From NCBI RefSeq assembly GCF_003111665.1, contig NZ_CP022188.1, positions 3,906,001 through 3,970,000 on the forward strand: DNA of 64,000 bases. The letters run 5' to 3'. Made by a program: the position numbers and the translations under genes. The number at the start of each line of letters is the position of its first letter. Within the stretch, counting starts at the first letter, position 1. The notes below the pieces were generated by a model that was given only the letters and a program-made list of their open reading frames with translations, did no database searches and was not told where the DNA came from. Shown here in pieces: positions 10,212 through 19,975 of this stretch. The stretch comes from Parazoarcus communis (GTDB lineage Bacteria; Pseudomonadota; Gammaproteobacteria; Burkholderiales; Rhodocyclaceae).

Positions 10212-11246
10212 GTGAAGAACAGTACGCCTAATTTCGTTATAGCTGGCCTGCTGACCGCGTTTGCTGCCACCTTGGTCATTCTGACCTGGCGCGAAGCGCC
10301 ATCGGCCGCCTCCCCATCGCCCACCGCTCTGGTGATGGCCGATGCGATTCGGCGCGCGGAGCCGATCTCCCCGCTGCCGACCGCTCCGCGGGGTGCAGAT
10401 CCACTTCGTGCCGCGCTCGGAGAACGCCTCTTTCACGACCCCGTGCTCTCGGTCGATTACACGATCTCCTGCGCCAGCTGCCATCCGCTCGACAGAGCCG
10501 GCGCTGACGGTCTGCCCACCTCCAGAGGGGTAGGTGGCGCACTCGGCACCGTCAACGCCCCGACTGTGTTCAACGCCGGTCTGAACTTCGCTCAATTCTG
10601 GGACGGACGGGCTGCGACACTTGAAGAGCAGGTCGCCGGGCCGCTTCATAATCCGGTGGAAATGGGCTCCAACTGGAGCCTGGTGGTCGAACGCCTGAAT
10701 AAAAGCGATGACTATCGCAGCCTGTTCGCCGAGGTCTATCCACAAGGCATCAACGCGGAAACGATCGCCGATGCGCTGGCCGCTTTCGAGCGCAGCCTGC
10801 TGACGCCCGGCGCCCGCTTCGACCAGTACCTGCGTGGCAAGACCGACGCGCTCAGCGCCGATGAGATCGAGGGTTACGCCCGTTTCAAGCGTCTCGGTTG
10901 TTCCAGTTGCCATCAGGGCGTCAATGTCGGCGGCAACCTGTTCCAGCGCTTCGGCGTGATGGGCGATTACTTTGCCGACAAAGGCATGAGCACCCCGGCC
11001 GACCTCGGCCGTTTCAATGTCACCGGCCGACAGGAAGACCGATACGTCTTCCGTGTTCCAAGTCTGCGCAACGTCGCGCTCACCGCCCCCTACTTTCACG
11101 ATGGCAGCGTCGAGAAGCTTGATGACGCTGTAGAGATCATGGCGCGCTATCAGCTCGGGCGGACGCTCAGCAAGGAAGACCGCCGGCTTCTCGTGGCCTT
11201 TCTGCACACTCTCAGCGGCAGTTTTCGCGGAGCACCCTTGAAGTGA
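10212..11246 (+). CDS. Di-heme cytochrome c peroxidase family protein (CcpA/MauG-like)
   Basis: 344 residues starting at GTG, with an N-terminal membrane anchor or signal (about 8-26). Two c-type heme sites are present: CASCH at residues 87-91 and CSSCH at 230-234, the normal pair of the family. Such enzymes reduce hydrogen peroxide in the periplasm with electrons from cytochrome c, often under oxygen limitation. The FNR box upstream fits that. No start codon with a ribosome site is seen upstream. The stop overlaps the next gene's GTG (GTGA), so the two are translationally coupled. Confidence 0.9.
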   Translation: MKNSTPNFVIAGLLTAFAATLVILTWREAPSAASPSPTALVMADAIRRAEPISPLPTAPRGADPLRAALGERLFHDPVLSVDYTISCASCHPLDRAGADGLPTSRGVGGALGTVNAPTVFNAGLNFAQFWDGRAATLEEQVAGPLHNPVEMGSNWSLVVERLNKSDDYRSLFAEVYPQGINAETIADALAAFERSLLTPGARFDQYLRGKTDALSADEIEGYARFKRLGCSSCHQGVNVGGNLFQRFGVMGDYFADKGMSTPADLGRFNVTGRQEDRYVFRVPSLRNVALTAPYFHDGSVEKLDDAVEIMARYQLGRTLSKEDRRLLVAFLHTLSGSFRGAPLK

Positions 11247-13906
11247 GCGCCCACGAACGGCTCACGCTGCCGCCCACCACCATCATCAGTCGCAGCGGGT
11301 TTGCGTGGATGATGGTGGCCATCGTCATTGCAGCCAGCCTGTTGAGCTGGCTGTTCCTGCGCGCAGATGCGATCTCACCCCAGGCGCACGAGCACTATGC
11401 GCGCGAACTCAGGCTGTTGCGTCAGGCCGACGCCGAACTCAACGCTGCGGTGCTGGCCAGCCGCGTCGGACTTCAGGTTGACTTCGATACCATCGGCACG
11501 GCAACCGGCGAACTGCACAAGGTTGTGTCCGAACTCGAGGACGTCCCCGGCTTTCTGTCCGCCAACGACCGTCTTCAGGTACTGAACCGCATCGCACAAT
11601 ACCGCGATGTCCTGGAACAGAAGATCCGCCAGATCGACCTGTTCAAGCGCGAGCACTCGGTGCTCCGCAACTCCCTTGCCTATCTGCCACTCGCAACCGA
11701 CCTCCTGATCGGTGACGACACTGCACCGATCGCGCAGACCCGGCCGATCGGGATCTTCGTGCGGGGCGTAATGACGCATGCACATACCGCTGACGCGCAG
11801 CTCGCACAGAGGCTTGAAGAGAGCATGACGAAGCTGGAGTCGATCGTCGCACAGCTGAAAGGGGCGCATCAACAGCAGATGACGAACGTGCTGCTGCATG
11901 GCCGTGTGATCCTCGAGCGCAAGCCGATTCTCGACACGCTGACCCGCGAGACGTTGGCCATGCCGACTGCAGCGCTCGGCGAAGAACTGGCGCAGACCTA
12001 TGCCCACGGCTACGAGCGGGCTTCGCGTACCGCCCACAACTACCGGGTCAGCCTCTATGTGCTGGCGCTGGTTCTTGCCGGCTATCTGGCGCTCGTCATG
12101 CTCCGGCTTGCCAGGACGTCCGGCGACCTGGCGCTGGCAAACCGGCAGCTCAAGGAACGCATCGCGACGCTGGATCGCACCCAGCATGATCTCAAGCTCT
12201 ATGCGACCGTGTTTACCAATGCATCGGAAGGCATGCTGATTACCGATGGCAGAGGCCGGATCGTCGCGACGAACCCGGCATTCAGCGAAATCACCGGCTA
12301 CACGACGGCGGAAATGCTCGAACGCTCTCCGTCGATGCTGAAATCCGGCCGTCAGCCCGAAAACTTCTACCGCGACATGTGGCGCGCCCTGGACCGGCGC
12401 GGTCAATGGCAGGGCGAAATCTGGAACCGGCGCAAGAATGGCGAAGTCTATCCGGAGTGGCTGTCGATCACGGCCGTGCGCAACCAGGACGGCGCGACAA
12501 GCCACTATATCGGGTTGTTCTCCGACATCACCGAGCGCAAGCGCGCCGAGGCCCGCATTCACCACCTTGCACACCACGACAGCCTGACCAACCTGCCCAA
12601 CCGCCTGCTGCTGCAGGACAGGCTGGAGCAGGCCATCCTGCAATCGCGCCGGGTCGGAAGCCACACCGCCGTGCTGCTGCTCAACCTCGACCGCTTCAAG
12701 ACCATCAACGACTCGCTCGGACACGATCTCGGCGATGGCCTGCTGCAGCAGGTCGCACACCGCTGCCTCTCTGTCGTGCGCGAAACCGACACCGTCTCCA
12801 GACCGGGCAGCGACGAGTTCGTGCTGGTCGTACCCGACATCGATCATCCCCAGGATGCCGCGATCGTCGCACGAAAGCTCCTGCAGACCGTGGGCCGCCC
12901 CTACCTGCTGGGCGACCACGAGATTACGGTCACGGCCAGCATCGGCATCGCCATTTTCGATGGCGATGGGCTTACACCGGCCGAGTTGCTGCGCAATGCC
13001 GATGCCGCCATGTATCGCGCCAAGGCCGAGGGGCGCGATGCCTATCAGTTCTATTCGGCAGACATGAACTCGGCTTCACTCGGCGACCTGCTCCTTGAGA
13101 ACCAGTTGCGTGGCGCGCTGGAACGCAACGAACTCGAACTCCACTACCAGCCCAAGGTGTGCGCGACCACCGGGCGTCTGGTGGGCGCTGAAGCCCTGTT
13201 GCGCTGGCGTCACCCCGATCTCGGTCTCATCTCGCCGGGCCGCTTCGTTCCCGTGGCGGAGGAGTCCGGGCTCATCGTGCCAATCGGCGAATGGGTGATG
13301 CGCGAAGCCTGCCGCCAGCTGCAGGTCTGGCGTGACGCGGGCATGATGCCGGTGCCGGTTGCAGTCAATCTCTCCGCACACCAGTTCACGCAGCGCAAAC
13401 TGTCATCGCTGGTCGAGGAGGTACTGACCGAAACCCGCCTGCCAGCCGGACTGCTCGGGCTCGAACTCACCGAAACCATGCTGATGCGCGATGTCGACCG
13501 CACCATAGAAACCCTAAACACACTTCAGGACATGGGTATCGACCTGTCGATCGACGACTTCGGCACCGGTTACTCCTCGCTTTCCTACCTCAAGCAGTTC
13601 CGCGTCAACGTATTGAAGATCGATCGCAGCTTCGTCAATGACATCCACCGCGAGAATACCGACGGCAAGATTGCCGCCGCAGTGATCGCCCTGGCCCACA
13701 GCCTGGGCATGAAGGTGGTCGCCGAAGGCGTGGAAACCGAGGCGCAGCGTGAGTTTCTGCTCGCGCACGGGTGCGACCAGTTCCAGGGCTATCTGTTTGG
13801 TCGTCCGGTCCCGGCAACCGAATTCGAGAAAGCCCTGACTGCACGTCGTGTGGGGCTGCCCGGCGCAGTGCTTGCCAAGCTGCACGAGGAAGTCACCAGC
13901 ATTTGA
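11243..13906 (+). CDS. Membrane PAS-GGDEF-EAL protein, probable cyclic-di-GMP phosphodiesterase
   Basis: 887 residues from a GTG overlapping the upstream stop. Order: membrane helix (about 14-34), an all-helical periplasmic region resembling the DAHL ligand-binding domain (35-265), second helix (269-289), a PAS domain (about 316-430), GGDEF domain, EAL domain. The GGDEF signature is degenerate: GSDEF at 522-526, so cyclase activity is doubtful. The EAL domain looks active: EALLRW (650-655), ELTETM, DDFGTGYSS, KIDRSFV and AEGVET are all intact. It likely degrades c-di-GMP in response to a periplasmic cue. Coupling to a peroxidase gene suggests the cue is redox or peroxide related (inference). 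Confidence 0.88.
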   Translation: MSAHERLTLPPTTIISRSGFAWMMVAIVIAASLLSWLFLRADAISPQAHEHYARELRLLRQADAELNAAVLASRVGLQVDFDTIGTATGELHKVVSELEDVPGFLSANDRLQVLNRIAQYRDVLEQKIRQIDLFKREHSVLRNSLAYLPLATDLLIGDDTAPIAQTRPIGIFVRGVMTHAHTADAQLAQRLEESMTKLESIVAQLKGAHQQQMTNVLLHGRVILERKPILDTLTRETLAMPTAALGEELAQTYAHGYERASRTAHNYRVSLYVLALVLAGYLALVMLRLARTSGDLALANRQLKERIATLDRTQHDLKLYATVFTNASEGMLITDGRGRIVATNPAFSEITGYTTAEMLERSPSMLKSGRQPENFYRDMWRALDRRGQWQGEIWNRRKNGEVYPEWLSITAVRNQDGATSHYIGLFSDITERKRAEARIHHLAHHDSLTNLPNRLLLQDRLEQAILQSRRVGSHTAVLLLNLDRFKTINDSLGHDLGDGLLQQVAHRCLSVVRETDTVSRPGSDEFVLVVPDIDHPQDAAIVARKLLQTVGRPYLLGDHEITVTASIGIAIFDGDGLTPAELLRNADAAMYRAKAEGRDAYQFYSADMNSASLGDLLLENQLRGALERNELELHYQPKVCATTGRLVGAEALLRWRHPDLGLISPGRFVPVAEESGLIVPIGEWVMREACRQLQVWRDAGMMPVPVAVNLSAHQFTQRKLSSLVEEVLTETRLPAGLLGLELTETMLMRDVDRTIETLNTLQDMGIDLSIDDFGTGYSSLSYLKQFRVNVLKIDRSFVNDIHRENTDGKIAAAVIALAHSLGMKVVAEGVETEAQREFLLAHGCDQFQGYLFGRPVPATEFEKALTARRVGLPGAVLAKLHEEVTSI

Positions 13907-13962
13907 CCGCAGCGTCGCTCCACGACACACTCGGGCCTCCCTTTCTGCAGGAGCGCCAGATC

Positions 13963-14475
13963 ATGGATGAAACACCGGACACACCGGCAAACACGCCGAT
14001 TTACGAGATTCCGCTGCGCGCACTCGACGGTCAGGAGCACACACTTGCCGAATACGCGGGCAAGGTGATGCTGATCGTCAACACCGCCAGCCAGTGCGGC
14101 TTCACGCCGCAATACGCCGGCCTCGAGACGCTTTACAAGGACTATGCCGCACGTGGATTCGTCGTACTGGGCTTTCCGTGCAACCAGTTCGGCTCGCAGG
14201 AACCCGGCAACGAGAACGACATCGCGACCTTTTGCGAGAAGAACTACGGCGTCACCTTCCCGATGTTCGCGAAGATCGATGTCAACGGCGACAACGCTCA
14301 CCCGCTCTTCGAATGGCTCAAGGACAACGCCAGAGGCGTGCTCGGCACTGAGTCGATCAAATGGAACTTCACCAAGTTTCTGGTTGATCGCGAAGGCATC
14401 GTCGTCGGCCGCTACGCATCGACAACGACCCCTGCGTCAATGACTGCCGACATCGAGAGCCTGCTGGATGCCTGA
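13963..14475 (+). CDS. Glutathione peroxidase family protein (thioredoxin-type, cysteine form)
   Basis: 170 residues from the ATG at 13963, which has GGAG a few bases upstream; the open frame to 13771 lies inside the previous gene. The peroxidatic cysteine is C45 in ASQCGFTPQ, with the conserved FPCNQFG and WNFTKFLVD motifs. Bacterial members of this cysteine class usually use thioredoxin rather than glutathione. Cytosolic peroxide detoxification fits its place after the peroxidase and c-di-GMP genes, though a 56-base gap leaves co-transcription open. Confidence 0.92.
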   Translation: MDETPDTPANTPIYEIPLRALDGQEHTLAEYAGKVMLIVNTASQCGFTPQYAGLETLYKDYAARGFVVLGFPCNQFGSQEPGNENDIATFCEKNYGVTFPMFAKIDVNGDNAHPLFEWLKDNARGVLGTESIKWNFTKFLVDREGIVVGRYASTTTPASMTADIESLLDA

Positions 14476-14569
14476 TTCCCCTGTGCGGATGTGCGTTCGC
14501 GTCACGCAGCCGTATTCATTGACCTTGCGGGCAGGCTCGCAGTAACGCAGCTGAAGGTCCCGTCTCGAC

Positions 14570-15811
14570 ATGCGCCGCTTGTTTCTCACTCTGGCCGCGG
14601 CAACAACCTTGCTGCTCGTCGGCCTGTCCCTTCTGGTCGTGGCCAGCCTCGACTCGTCGGCACTGGTCCGCCGCAGTGAAACGATCTCGCCCGCTGCGGT
14701 CGCGGAAGCCCGCCGCCTGCTCGCGCTCAACGACCCCAGGCAATTGCAGCCAGGCCAGTCGCGGCTGGTGATGGTGCCAGCGAGACTCATCGACGAAGGC
14801 GTCAATCACCTCGCAGCGCGTTTCGGTGGCGGACAGGCGGCATTCAGCGCCGCAGCCAGGCAGGCAGAGATCCGCGTCACTTTGCCTGTGCCGCTGATTC
14901 CGGTGGAACGCTATCTCAACCTGCGCGCCGACCTGAGCGATGACGGCAAGCAACTTCGCATCGATAGCGTCCGGGTCGGCAGTCTGAGCCTTCCGCCACA
15001 ATCGGTGTTGCCACTCATCCAGGTGCTTGCGGGCATCGGCGGATATGCCGAGGAATGGCGCCTCGTCCGCAGTTCTGTCGGGCGCATTGCGATTGCGGCC
15101 AGCGGCAACAGGGTGGACATTGCCTATGTATGGCTGCCCGAACTCCTCAGCCGCGCACGCGCACTGGCGCTTCCGAGCGAAACCACACAACAGCTCGAAG
15201 CCGCTCAGCGCGACCTTGCGGGGCTGCTGGGTTTCCGCGCGCAAGGACAGGCACTGCCCCTGCCTGCGGTACTCAAACCCATGCTGCAGGGGGGTGACGA
15301 CGCGTCCCTTGCCCGCCGTCGTGCCGCACTCCTCGTCCTAGCCAGCTATCTGGCAGGACGCGACCTTGCCGCAGTCATTCCCGAAGCGGCCGCATGGCCG
15401 CGTCCGTCACGCCGGGAACTGACGCTTCACGGTCGCGAGGACACCGCTCAGCATTTCATCATCTCGGCCGCACTTTCGGCTTGGGCAGGCGAGCCGATCG
15501 CCGATGCCATCGGCCTGTACAAGGAGCTCGAGGACGCCCGTAGCGGCAGCGGATTCTCCTTCGCCGACCTTGCTGCAGATCGTGCAGGCACCCGCTTCGG
15601 AAAGCTGCTCACCGACGATCCGGCACGCATCGACACCGTGTTCGCTGCGCCCGTACGCGACGCCGATCTCGTGCCCATCCTTCGCGGTCTACCCGAGTAC
15701 ATTGCAGAGGCGGAATTCCGCCGCCGCTTCGGCAACACCGAGAGCGCCCCCTACCGTCAACTGGTCGCAGAAGTCGAGCGCCGCATCAGCGCCCTGCCGC
15801 TGTATCGCTGA
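14570..15811 (+). CDS. Conserved hypothetical protein with signal anchor
   Basis: 413 residues. It begins with a hydrophobic signal anchor (about 5-27) and is otherwise Ala/Arg/Leu-rich without further membrane segments, so it is probably periplasmic. The last 130 residues hold a distinct segment (HFIISAALSAW near 299-309, then ELEDARSGSGFSF and DLAADRAGTRFG) that looks like a separate conserved domain. I cannot name it. It stands alone between gpx and ettA with gaps of about 95 and 100 bases. Confidence 0.75.
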   Translation: MRRLFLTLAAATTLLLVGLSLLVVASLDSSALVRRSETISPAAVAEARRLLALNDPRQLQPGQSRLVMVPARLIDEGVNHLAARFGGGQAAFSAAARQAEIRVTLPVPLIPVERYLNLRADLSDDGKQLRIDSVRVGSLSLPPQSVLPLIQVLAGIGGYAEEWRLVRSSVGRIAIAASGNRVDIAYVWLPELLSRARALALPSETTQQLEAAQRDLAGLLGFRAQGQALPLPAVLKPMLQGGDDASLARRRAALLVLASYLAGRDLAAVIPEAAAWPRPSRRELTLHGREDTAQHFIISAALSAWAGEPIADAIGLYKELEDARSGSGFSFADLAADRAGTRFGKLLTDDPARIDTVFAAPVRDADLVPILRGLPEYIAEAEFRRRFGNTESAPYRQLVAEVERRISALPLYR

Positions 15812-15912
15812 CCGCCACGCCCGAACGCATCGCTGCCCCCATTGGCACATGGCGGGCATCCCGTCAGCTGGGGTAGACTCCACGGTTTAGTGTCCATCCC
15901 TTCCGGAATTCC

Positions 15913-17577
15913 ATGGCCCAATATGTAATGTCGATGCTCCGCGTGAGCAAGATCGTTCCGCCCAAGCGTCAGATCATCAAGGATATTTCCCTGTCCTTCT
16001 TCCCCGGCGCCAAGATCGGCCTGCTCGGCCTCAACGGCTCGGGCAAATCCACCGTGCTGCGCATCATGGCCGGCGTCGACAAGGAATACGAAGGCGAAGT
16101 CCAGCATCTCGCCGGTCAGCGCATCGGCTACCTTGCACAGGAACCCGAGCTCGACCCCGCCAAGACGGTGAAGGAAGAGGTCGAGTCCGGCCTCGGCGAG
16201 ATCGTCGAAGCACGGCAGAAGCTGGAGGAAATCTACGCCGCCTATGCCGAACCCGACGCCGATTTCGACAAGCTTGCCGAAGACCAGGCCAAGTACGAGA
16301 ACATCCTGTCCTCCGCCGGCGCTGATATCGAAACGCAAATGGAAATCGCTGCCGACGCGCTGCGCCTGCCGCCCTGGGAAGCCGTTGTCGGCAACCTGTC
16401 CGGCGGTGAAAAGCGCCGCGTTGCGCTGTGCAAACTGCTGCTGTCACGCCCCGACATGCTCCTGCTCGACGAACCCACCAACCACCTCGACGCCGAATCG
16501 GTCGAGTGGCTGGAGCAGTTCCTCACCCGCTTCCCCGGCACCGTGGTCGCCGTCACCCACGACCGCTACTTCCTCGACAACGCCGCCGAGTGGATTCTCG
16601 AACTCGACCGCGGACACGGCATCCCCTGGAAGGGCAACTACTCGTCCTGGCTGGAGCAGAAGGGCGAGCGCCTGGCGCAGGAGAGCAAGCAGGAAGCCGC
16701 GCACCAGAAGGCGATGAAGACCGAACTCGAGTGGGCACGCTCCAACCCGAAGGCACGTCAGGCCAAGTCCAAGGCCCGTCTGGCACGCTACGAGGAAATG
16801 ACCACGGTCGAGTACCAGAAGCGCAACGAAACCCACGAGATCTTCATTCCGCCCGGCGAGCGCCTCGGCGACAAGGTCATCGAGTTCAACGACGTTTCCA
16901 AGGCCTTTGGCGACAAGCTGCTGATGGACAAGGTCAGCTTCAGCATTCCGCCCGGCGCCATCGTCGGCGTGATCGGCCCCAACGGCGCGGGTAAGTCGAC
17001 CCTGTTCAAGATGATTCAGAGCCTGGACAAGCCCGACAGCGGCGAGGTCGTCATCGGCTCCACGGTGAAGATCGCCGCCGTCGACCAGTCGCGCGAAGGT
17101 CTGGCCAACGACAAGACCGTGTTCGAGGCCGTCTCAGACGGCGCCGACATCCTCACCGTCGGCCGCTTCGAAATGCCCAGCCGCGCCTATATCGGCCGCT
17201 TCAACTTCAAGGGTGGCGACCAGCAGAAGATCGTTGGCAACCTGTCGGGCGGCGAACGTGGTCGTCTGCATCTGGCCAAGACCCTGATCGCCGGCGGCAA
17301 CGTGCTGCTGCTCGACGAACCGTCCAACGACCTCGACGTCGAAACCTTGCGTGCGCTCGAAGACGCGCTGCTCGAATTCGCCGGCTGCGCGATGATCATC
17401 TCGCACGATCGCTGGTTCCTCGACCGTATCTGTACCCACATCCTCGCGGCCGAGGGCGACTCGCAGTGGACCTTCTTCGCTGGCAACTATCAGGAATACG
17501 AAGAAGACAAGCGCAAGCGTCTGGGTGAAGAAGGCGCCAAGCCCAAGCGTATCCGCTACAAGCCGATCTCGCGTTAA
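15913..17577 (+). CDS. ettA: Energy-dependent translational throttle protein EttA (ABC-F ATPase)
   Basis: 554 residues, the family length. Two ABC ATPase domains are complete: first [28 protein letters not shown]; second [28 protein letters not shown]. The inter-domain linker (about 245-315) is Lys/Arg/Glu-rich, as expected for the ribosome-binding region. EttA binds the ribosomal E site and gates the first elongation steps according to the ATP/ADP ratio (established in E. coli). It has no membrane segment. A TAGACT box at 15876-15881 is a possible -10 element. A hairpin follows the gene. Confidence 0.96.
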   Translation: MAQYVMSMLRVSKIVPPKRQIIKDISLSFFPGAKIGLLGLNGSGKSTVLRIMAGVDKEYEGEVQHLAGQRIGYLAQEPELDPAKTVKEEVESGLGEIVEARQKLEEIYAAYAEPDADFDKLAEDQAKYENILSSAGADIETQMEIAADALRLPPWEAVVGNLSGGEKRRVALCKLLLSRPDMLLLDEPTNHLDAESVEWLEQFLTRFPGTVVAVTHDRYFLDNAAEWILELDRGHGIPWKGNYSSWLEQKGERLAQESKQEAAHQKAMKTELEWARSNPKARQAKSKARLARYEEMTTVEYQKRNETHEIFIPPGERLGDKVIEFNDVSKAFGDKLLMDKVSFSIPPGAIVGVIGPNGAGKSTLFKMIQSLDKPDSGEVVIGSTVKIAAVDQSREGLANDKTVFEAVSDGADILTVGRFEMPSRAYIGRFNFKGGDQQKIVGNLSGGERGRLHLAKTLIAGGNVLLLDEPSNDLDVETLRALEDALLEFAGCAMIISHDRWFLDRICTHILAAEGDSQWTFFAGNYQEYEEDKRKRLGEEGAKPKRIRYKPISR

Positions 17578-17599
17578 GCGGGCTTCGCTGCACCAGGAA

Positions 17600-17626
17600 G
17601 AGACCGCCGGCAATCCCGGCGGTCTC
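17600..17626 (+). terminator. Hairpin after ettA, likely terminator
   Basis: GAGACCGCCGG (17600-17610) and CCGGCGGTCTC (17616-17626) form a perfect 11-bp stem with loop CAATC. Only TTCAT follows, so the T tract is weak. Confidence 0.7.
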
Positions 17627-17658
17627 TTCATGTCAGAACATTTTTCGGGATCTCCACC

Positions 17659-18840
17659 ATGCCCAGTATCGGCACTCCACTCTCCCCCACCGCCACCCGC
17701 GTGCTGCTGTGCGGCTCGGGTGAACTCGGCAAGGAAGTTGCCATCGAACTGCAACGCTTTGGTTGCGAGGTGATCGCGGTCGATCGCTACGCCAACGCGC
17801 CCGCGATGCAGGTCGCGCATCGCAGCCATGTCATCAGCATGCTCGACGGCGCAGCCCTGCGTGCAGTGATCGAACAGGAGAAGCCGCACTACATCGTGCC
17901 GGAGATCGAGGCCATCGCCACTGCGACCCTCGTCGAGCTCGAGGCCGAAGGCTACACGGTGATCCCCACCGCACGTGCGGCCCAGTTGACGATGAACCGC
18001 GAGGGCATCCGCCGCCTCGCCGCAGAGACGCTCGGTCTGCCCACCTCGCCCTACCGCTTCGCAGACAGCTTCGAAGACTATGCGGCGGCAGTCGAAGCCC
18101 TCGGTTTCCCATGTGTGGTCAAACCGATCATGAGCTCCTCAGGCAAGGGCCAGAGCCTGCTGCGCGGCGCAGACGACGTACACAAAGCCTGGGATTACGC
18201 CCAGGAAGGCGGCCGCGCCGGCAAGGGCCGGGTCATCGTCGAAGGCTTCATCGATTTCGACTACGAGATCACCCTGCTCACCGTGCGCCACGCCGGCGGC
18301 ACCACCTTCTGCGCCCCCGTCGGTCATCGTCAGGAGAAAGGCGACTACCAGGAATCGTGGCAGCCGCAGCCGATGACAGCGGAAGCGATTGCCGCCTCCG
18401 AGCGCATCGCACTGGCCGTCACCGAGGCATTGGGCGGACGCGGCCTGTTCGGGGTGGAGCTTTTCATCAAGGGCAACGACGTGTGGTTCAGCGAAGTCTC
18501 ACCGCGCCCGCACGACACCGGCCTGGTCACCCTGATCTCGCAGGACCTGTCCGAGTTCGCGCTCCATGCGCGAGCCATTCTAGGCCTCCCGATCCCGGCC
18601 ATCCGCCAGCACGGCCCGGCAGCGTCCGCAGTGATCCTGGTCGAAGGCGATTCGACCCAGCCGGTGTTCGGCAATCTCGACGCTGCCCTGAGCGAGCCCG
18701 ATACCGCCCTGCGGCTGTTCGGCAAACCCGAGATCAAGGGCCAGCGCCGCATGGGTGTCGCGCTCGCACTCGACACCAGTATCGAGGACGCGCGCGCAAA
18801 GGCATTGCGGGCTGCGAGCGCAGTCAGCATCGAGCGCTGA
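17659..18840 (+). CDS. purT: Formate-dependent phosphoribosylglycinamide formyltransferase
   Basis: 393 residues, the usual PurT length. N-terminal biotin-carboxylase-like domain with [15 protein letters not shown], then an ATP-grasp domain with [12 protein letters not shown] and the metal-binding [12 protein letters not shown]. It makes formyl-GAR in purine synthesis from formate and ATP, bypassing the folate-dependent PurN. Cytosolic and probably monocistronic: a terminator lies before it and a hairpin after it. Confidence 0.96.
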   Translation: MPSIGTPLSPTATRVLLCGSGELGKEVAIELQRFGCEVIAVDRYANAPAMQVAHRSHVISMLDGAALRAVIEQEKPHYIVPEIEAIATATLVELEAEGYTVIPTARAAQLTMNREGIRRLAAETLGLPTSPYRFADSFEDYAAAVEALGFPCVVKPIMSSSGKGQSLLRGADDVHKAWDYAQEGGRAGKGRVIVEGFIDFDYEITLLTVRHAGGTTFCAPVGHRQEKGDYQESWQPQPMTAEAIAASERIALAVTEALGGRGLFGVELFIKGNDVWFSEVSPRPHDTGLVTLISQDLSEFALHARAILGLPIPAIRQHGPAASAVILVEGDSTQPVFGNLDAALSEPDTALRLFGKPEIKGQRRMGVALALDTSIEDARAKALRAASAVSIER

Positions 18841-18847
18841 ACGCAGG

Positions 18848-18878
18848 ACGGCCGGCAGACGGTTTCGTCGCCGGCCGT
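18848..18878 (+). terminator. GC-rich hairpin after purT
   Basis: ACGGCCGGC (18848-18856) pairs with GCCGGCCGT (18870-18878), and the inner GACG / CGTC extends the stem around a GTTT loop with one bulged A. It starts eight bases past the purT stop; no T run follows. Confidence 0.5.
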
Positions 18879-18997
18879 ATGCGGGCATACTGAAGGCGTT
18901 GTGCGCTGCAACGTCGATCGCCGCAAGTTCGTTCAGGCCACGACGGCGATGGTCGCACCCCGGACTCACCGACATGACTCGATACAATGGAGCCGCC

Positions 18998-19699
18998 ATG
19001 AGCCCACCCCCCAGCGAATCGGCCGCTAGCGCCGACGTCCTGCCCGACTACCTGCGAAAAACCTATACCTGGGCCTACCTCAGCCACCGTACTCTGCCCT
19101 GGCTGGACCGCAGCGTGGTGGTGTCCGCGATTCTGTGGGGCAATGCCGGACGCCTGATGCGCGCGGCGGTGGCGGAGTTTTCGCCCGGGCAGCGCGTGTT
19201 GCAGGCCGCCTGCGTATATGGCGCGTTCTCACCGATGCTAGCCGCACGCGTCGGCGAAAACGGCGCGCTCGATGTCGTCGACGTGGCCCCGATCCAGATC
19301 GCCAATGTGCGCAGGAAACTGGCCGCGCATACCCACGCCCGTGCCCGCCTGGCCGATCTGAGCGAGCCGCTGGGCAGCACGACCTATGACGGGGTGTGCT
19401 GTTTCTTTCTGCTGCACGAAGTCCCTGAAGACCAGCGCCGGAAGATCGTCGACAACCTGCTCGCCGCAGTCGAACCCGGCGGCAAGGCGGTGTTTGTCGA
19501 TTATCATCGCTGCGCGCGCTGGAACCCGCTTGCTCCGGTGATGAACCTGGTGTTCCGGACGCTGGAGCCCTACGCACCTTCCTTGCTCGACACCCCGATT
19601 GAATCGATGTCGGGCCGCGCTGGCGAGTTCGACTGGACACACCGCACCCTGTTCGGCGGGCTGTACCAGCATGTTGTCGCCATTCGCCGCAAGGCCTGA
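18998..19699 (+). CDS. rquA: Rhodoquinone biosynthesis protein RquA (SAM-binding, methyltransferase fold)
   Basis: 233 residues from the ATG at 18998, which has GGAG five bases upstream; the longer frame from 18755 runs inside purT. Several blocks characteristic of RquA are present: YLRKTYTWAYL near the N-terminus, ILWGN, VLQAACVYG in place of a normal SAM motif I, DVVDVAPIQ, FFLLHEVPED, GGKAVFVDYHR and the C-terminal FGGLYQ. RquA replaces a methoxy group of ubiquinone by an amino group, giving rhodoquinone, a low-potential quinone for anaerobic fumarate reduction (established). A TACAAT box at 18983-18988 may be the -10 element, giving a very short leader. Neighbours are unrelated, consistent with the scattered distribution of rquA. 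Confidence 0.88.
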   Translation: MSPPPSESAASADVLPDYLRKTYTWAYLSHRTLPWLDRSVVVSAILWGNAGRLMRAAVAEFSPGQRVLQAACVYGAFSPMLAARVGENGALDVVDVAPIQIANVRRKLAAHTHARARLADLSEPLGSTTYDGVCCFFLLHEVPEDQRRKIVDNLLAAVEPGGKAVFVDYHRCARWNPLAPVMNLVFRTLEPYAPSLLDTPIESMSGRAGEFDWTHRTLFGGLYQHVVAIRRKA

Positions 19700-19729
19700 C
19701 CGCTACCGCCAAAACATCCGGAAACTGAC

Positions 19730-19948
19730 ATGACCTACGAAGAACATCTGGACGAAGTCTGCACCCTGCTCTACGAGAATTTCGGCCAAAGCGAAGAAGA
19801 CGCCGTTGCGATGGTGATGCGTGCGCAGGAAGATGAGTTCTTCAGCGGCCACGACGACGATCCGTCGATCTGCACCAAGGAACGCGCGGACCTCGACGCC
19901 CGCGCAGTGTTCAAGAAATACGGGCCGGCCCCCAAGCGCAAGCGCTGA
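19730..19948 (+). CDS. Small acidic hypothetical protein
   Basis: 72 residues, acidic in the first two thirds (many Glu/Asp) with a basic tail (PAPKRKR). It begins 30 bases after rquA in the same direction, so it may be co-transcribed. No family recognised. Coding is supported by its composition and an absence of overlap with other genes. Confidence 0.65.
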   Translation: MTYEEHLDEVCTLLYENFGQSEEDAVAMVMRAQEDEFFSGHDDDPSICTKERADLDARAVFKKYGPAPKRKR

Positions 19949-19975
19949 GAACCGACCCCGCCCCCGACACCGCGC

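Noticed and set aside
11375..12919. 514-codon minus-strand frame under the GGDEF-EAL gene
   Set aside because: Antisense shadow; no domain and no start signal.
18755..18997. Longer N-terminus for rquA
   Set aside because: Would lie inside purT in another frame; the ATG at 18998 has a good ribosome site and gives the family length.
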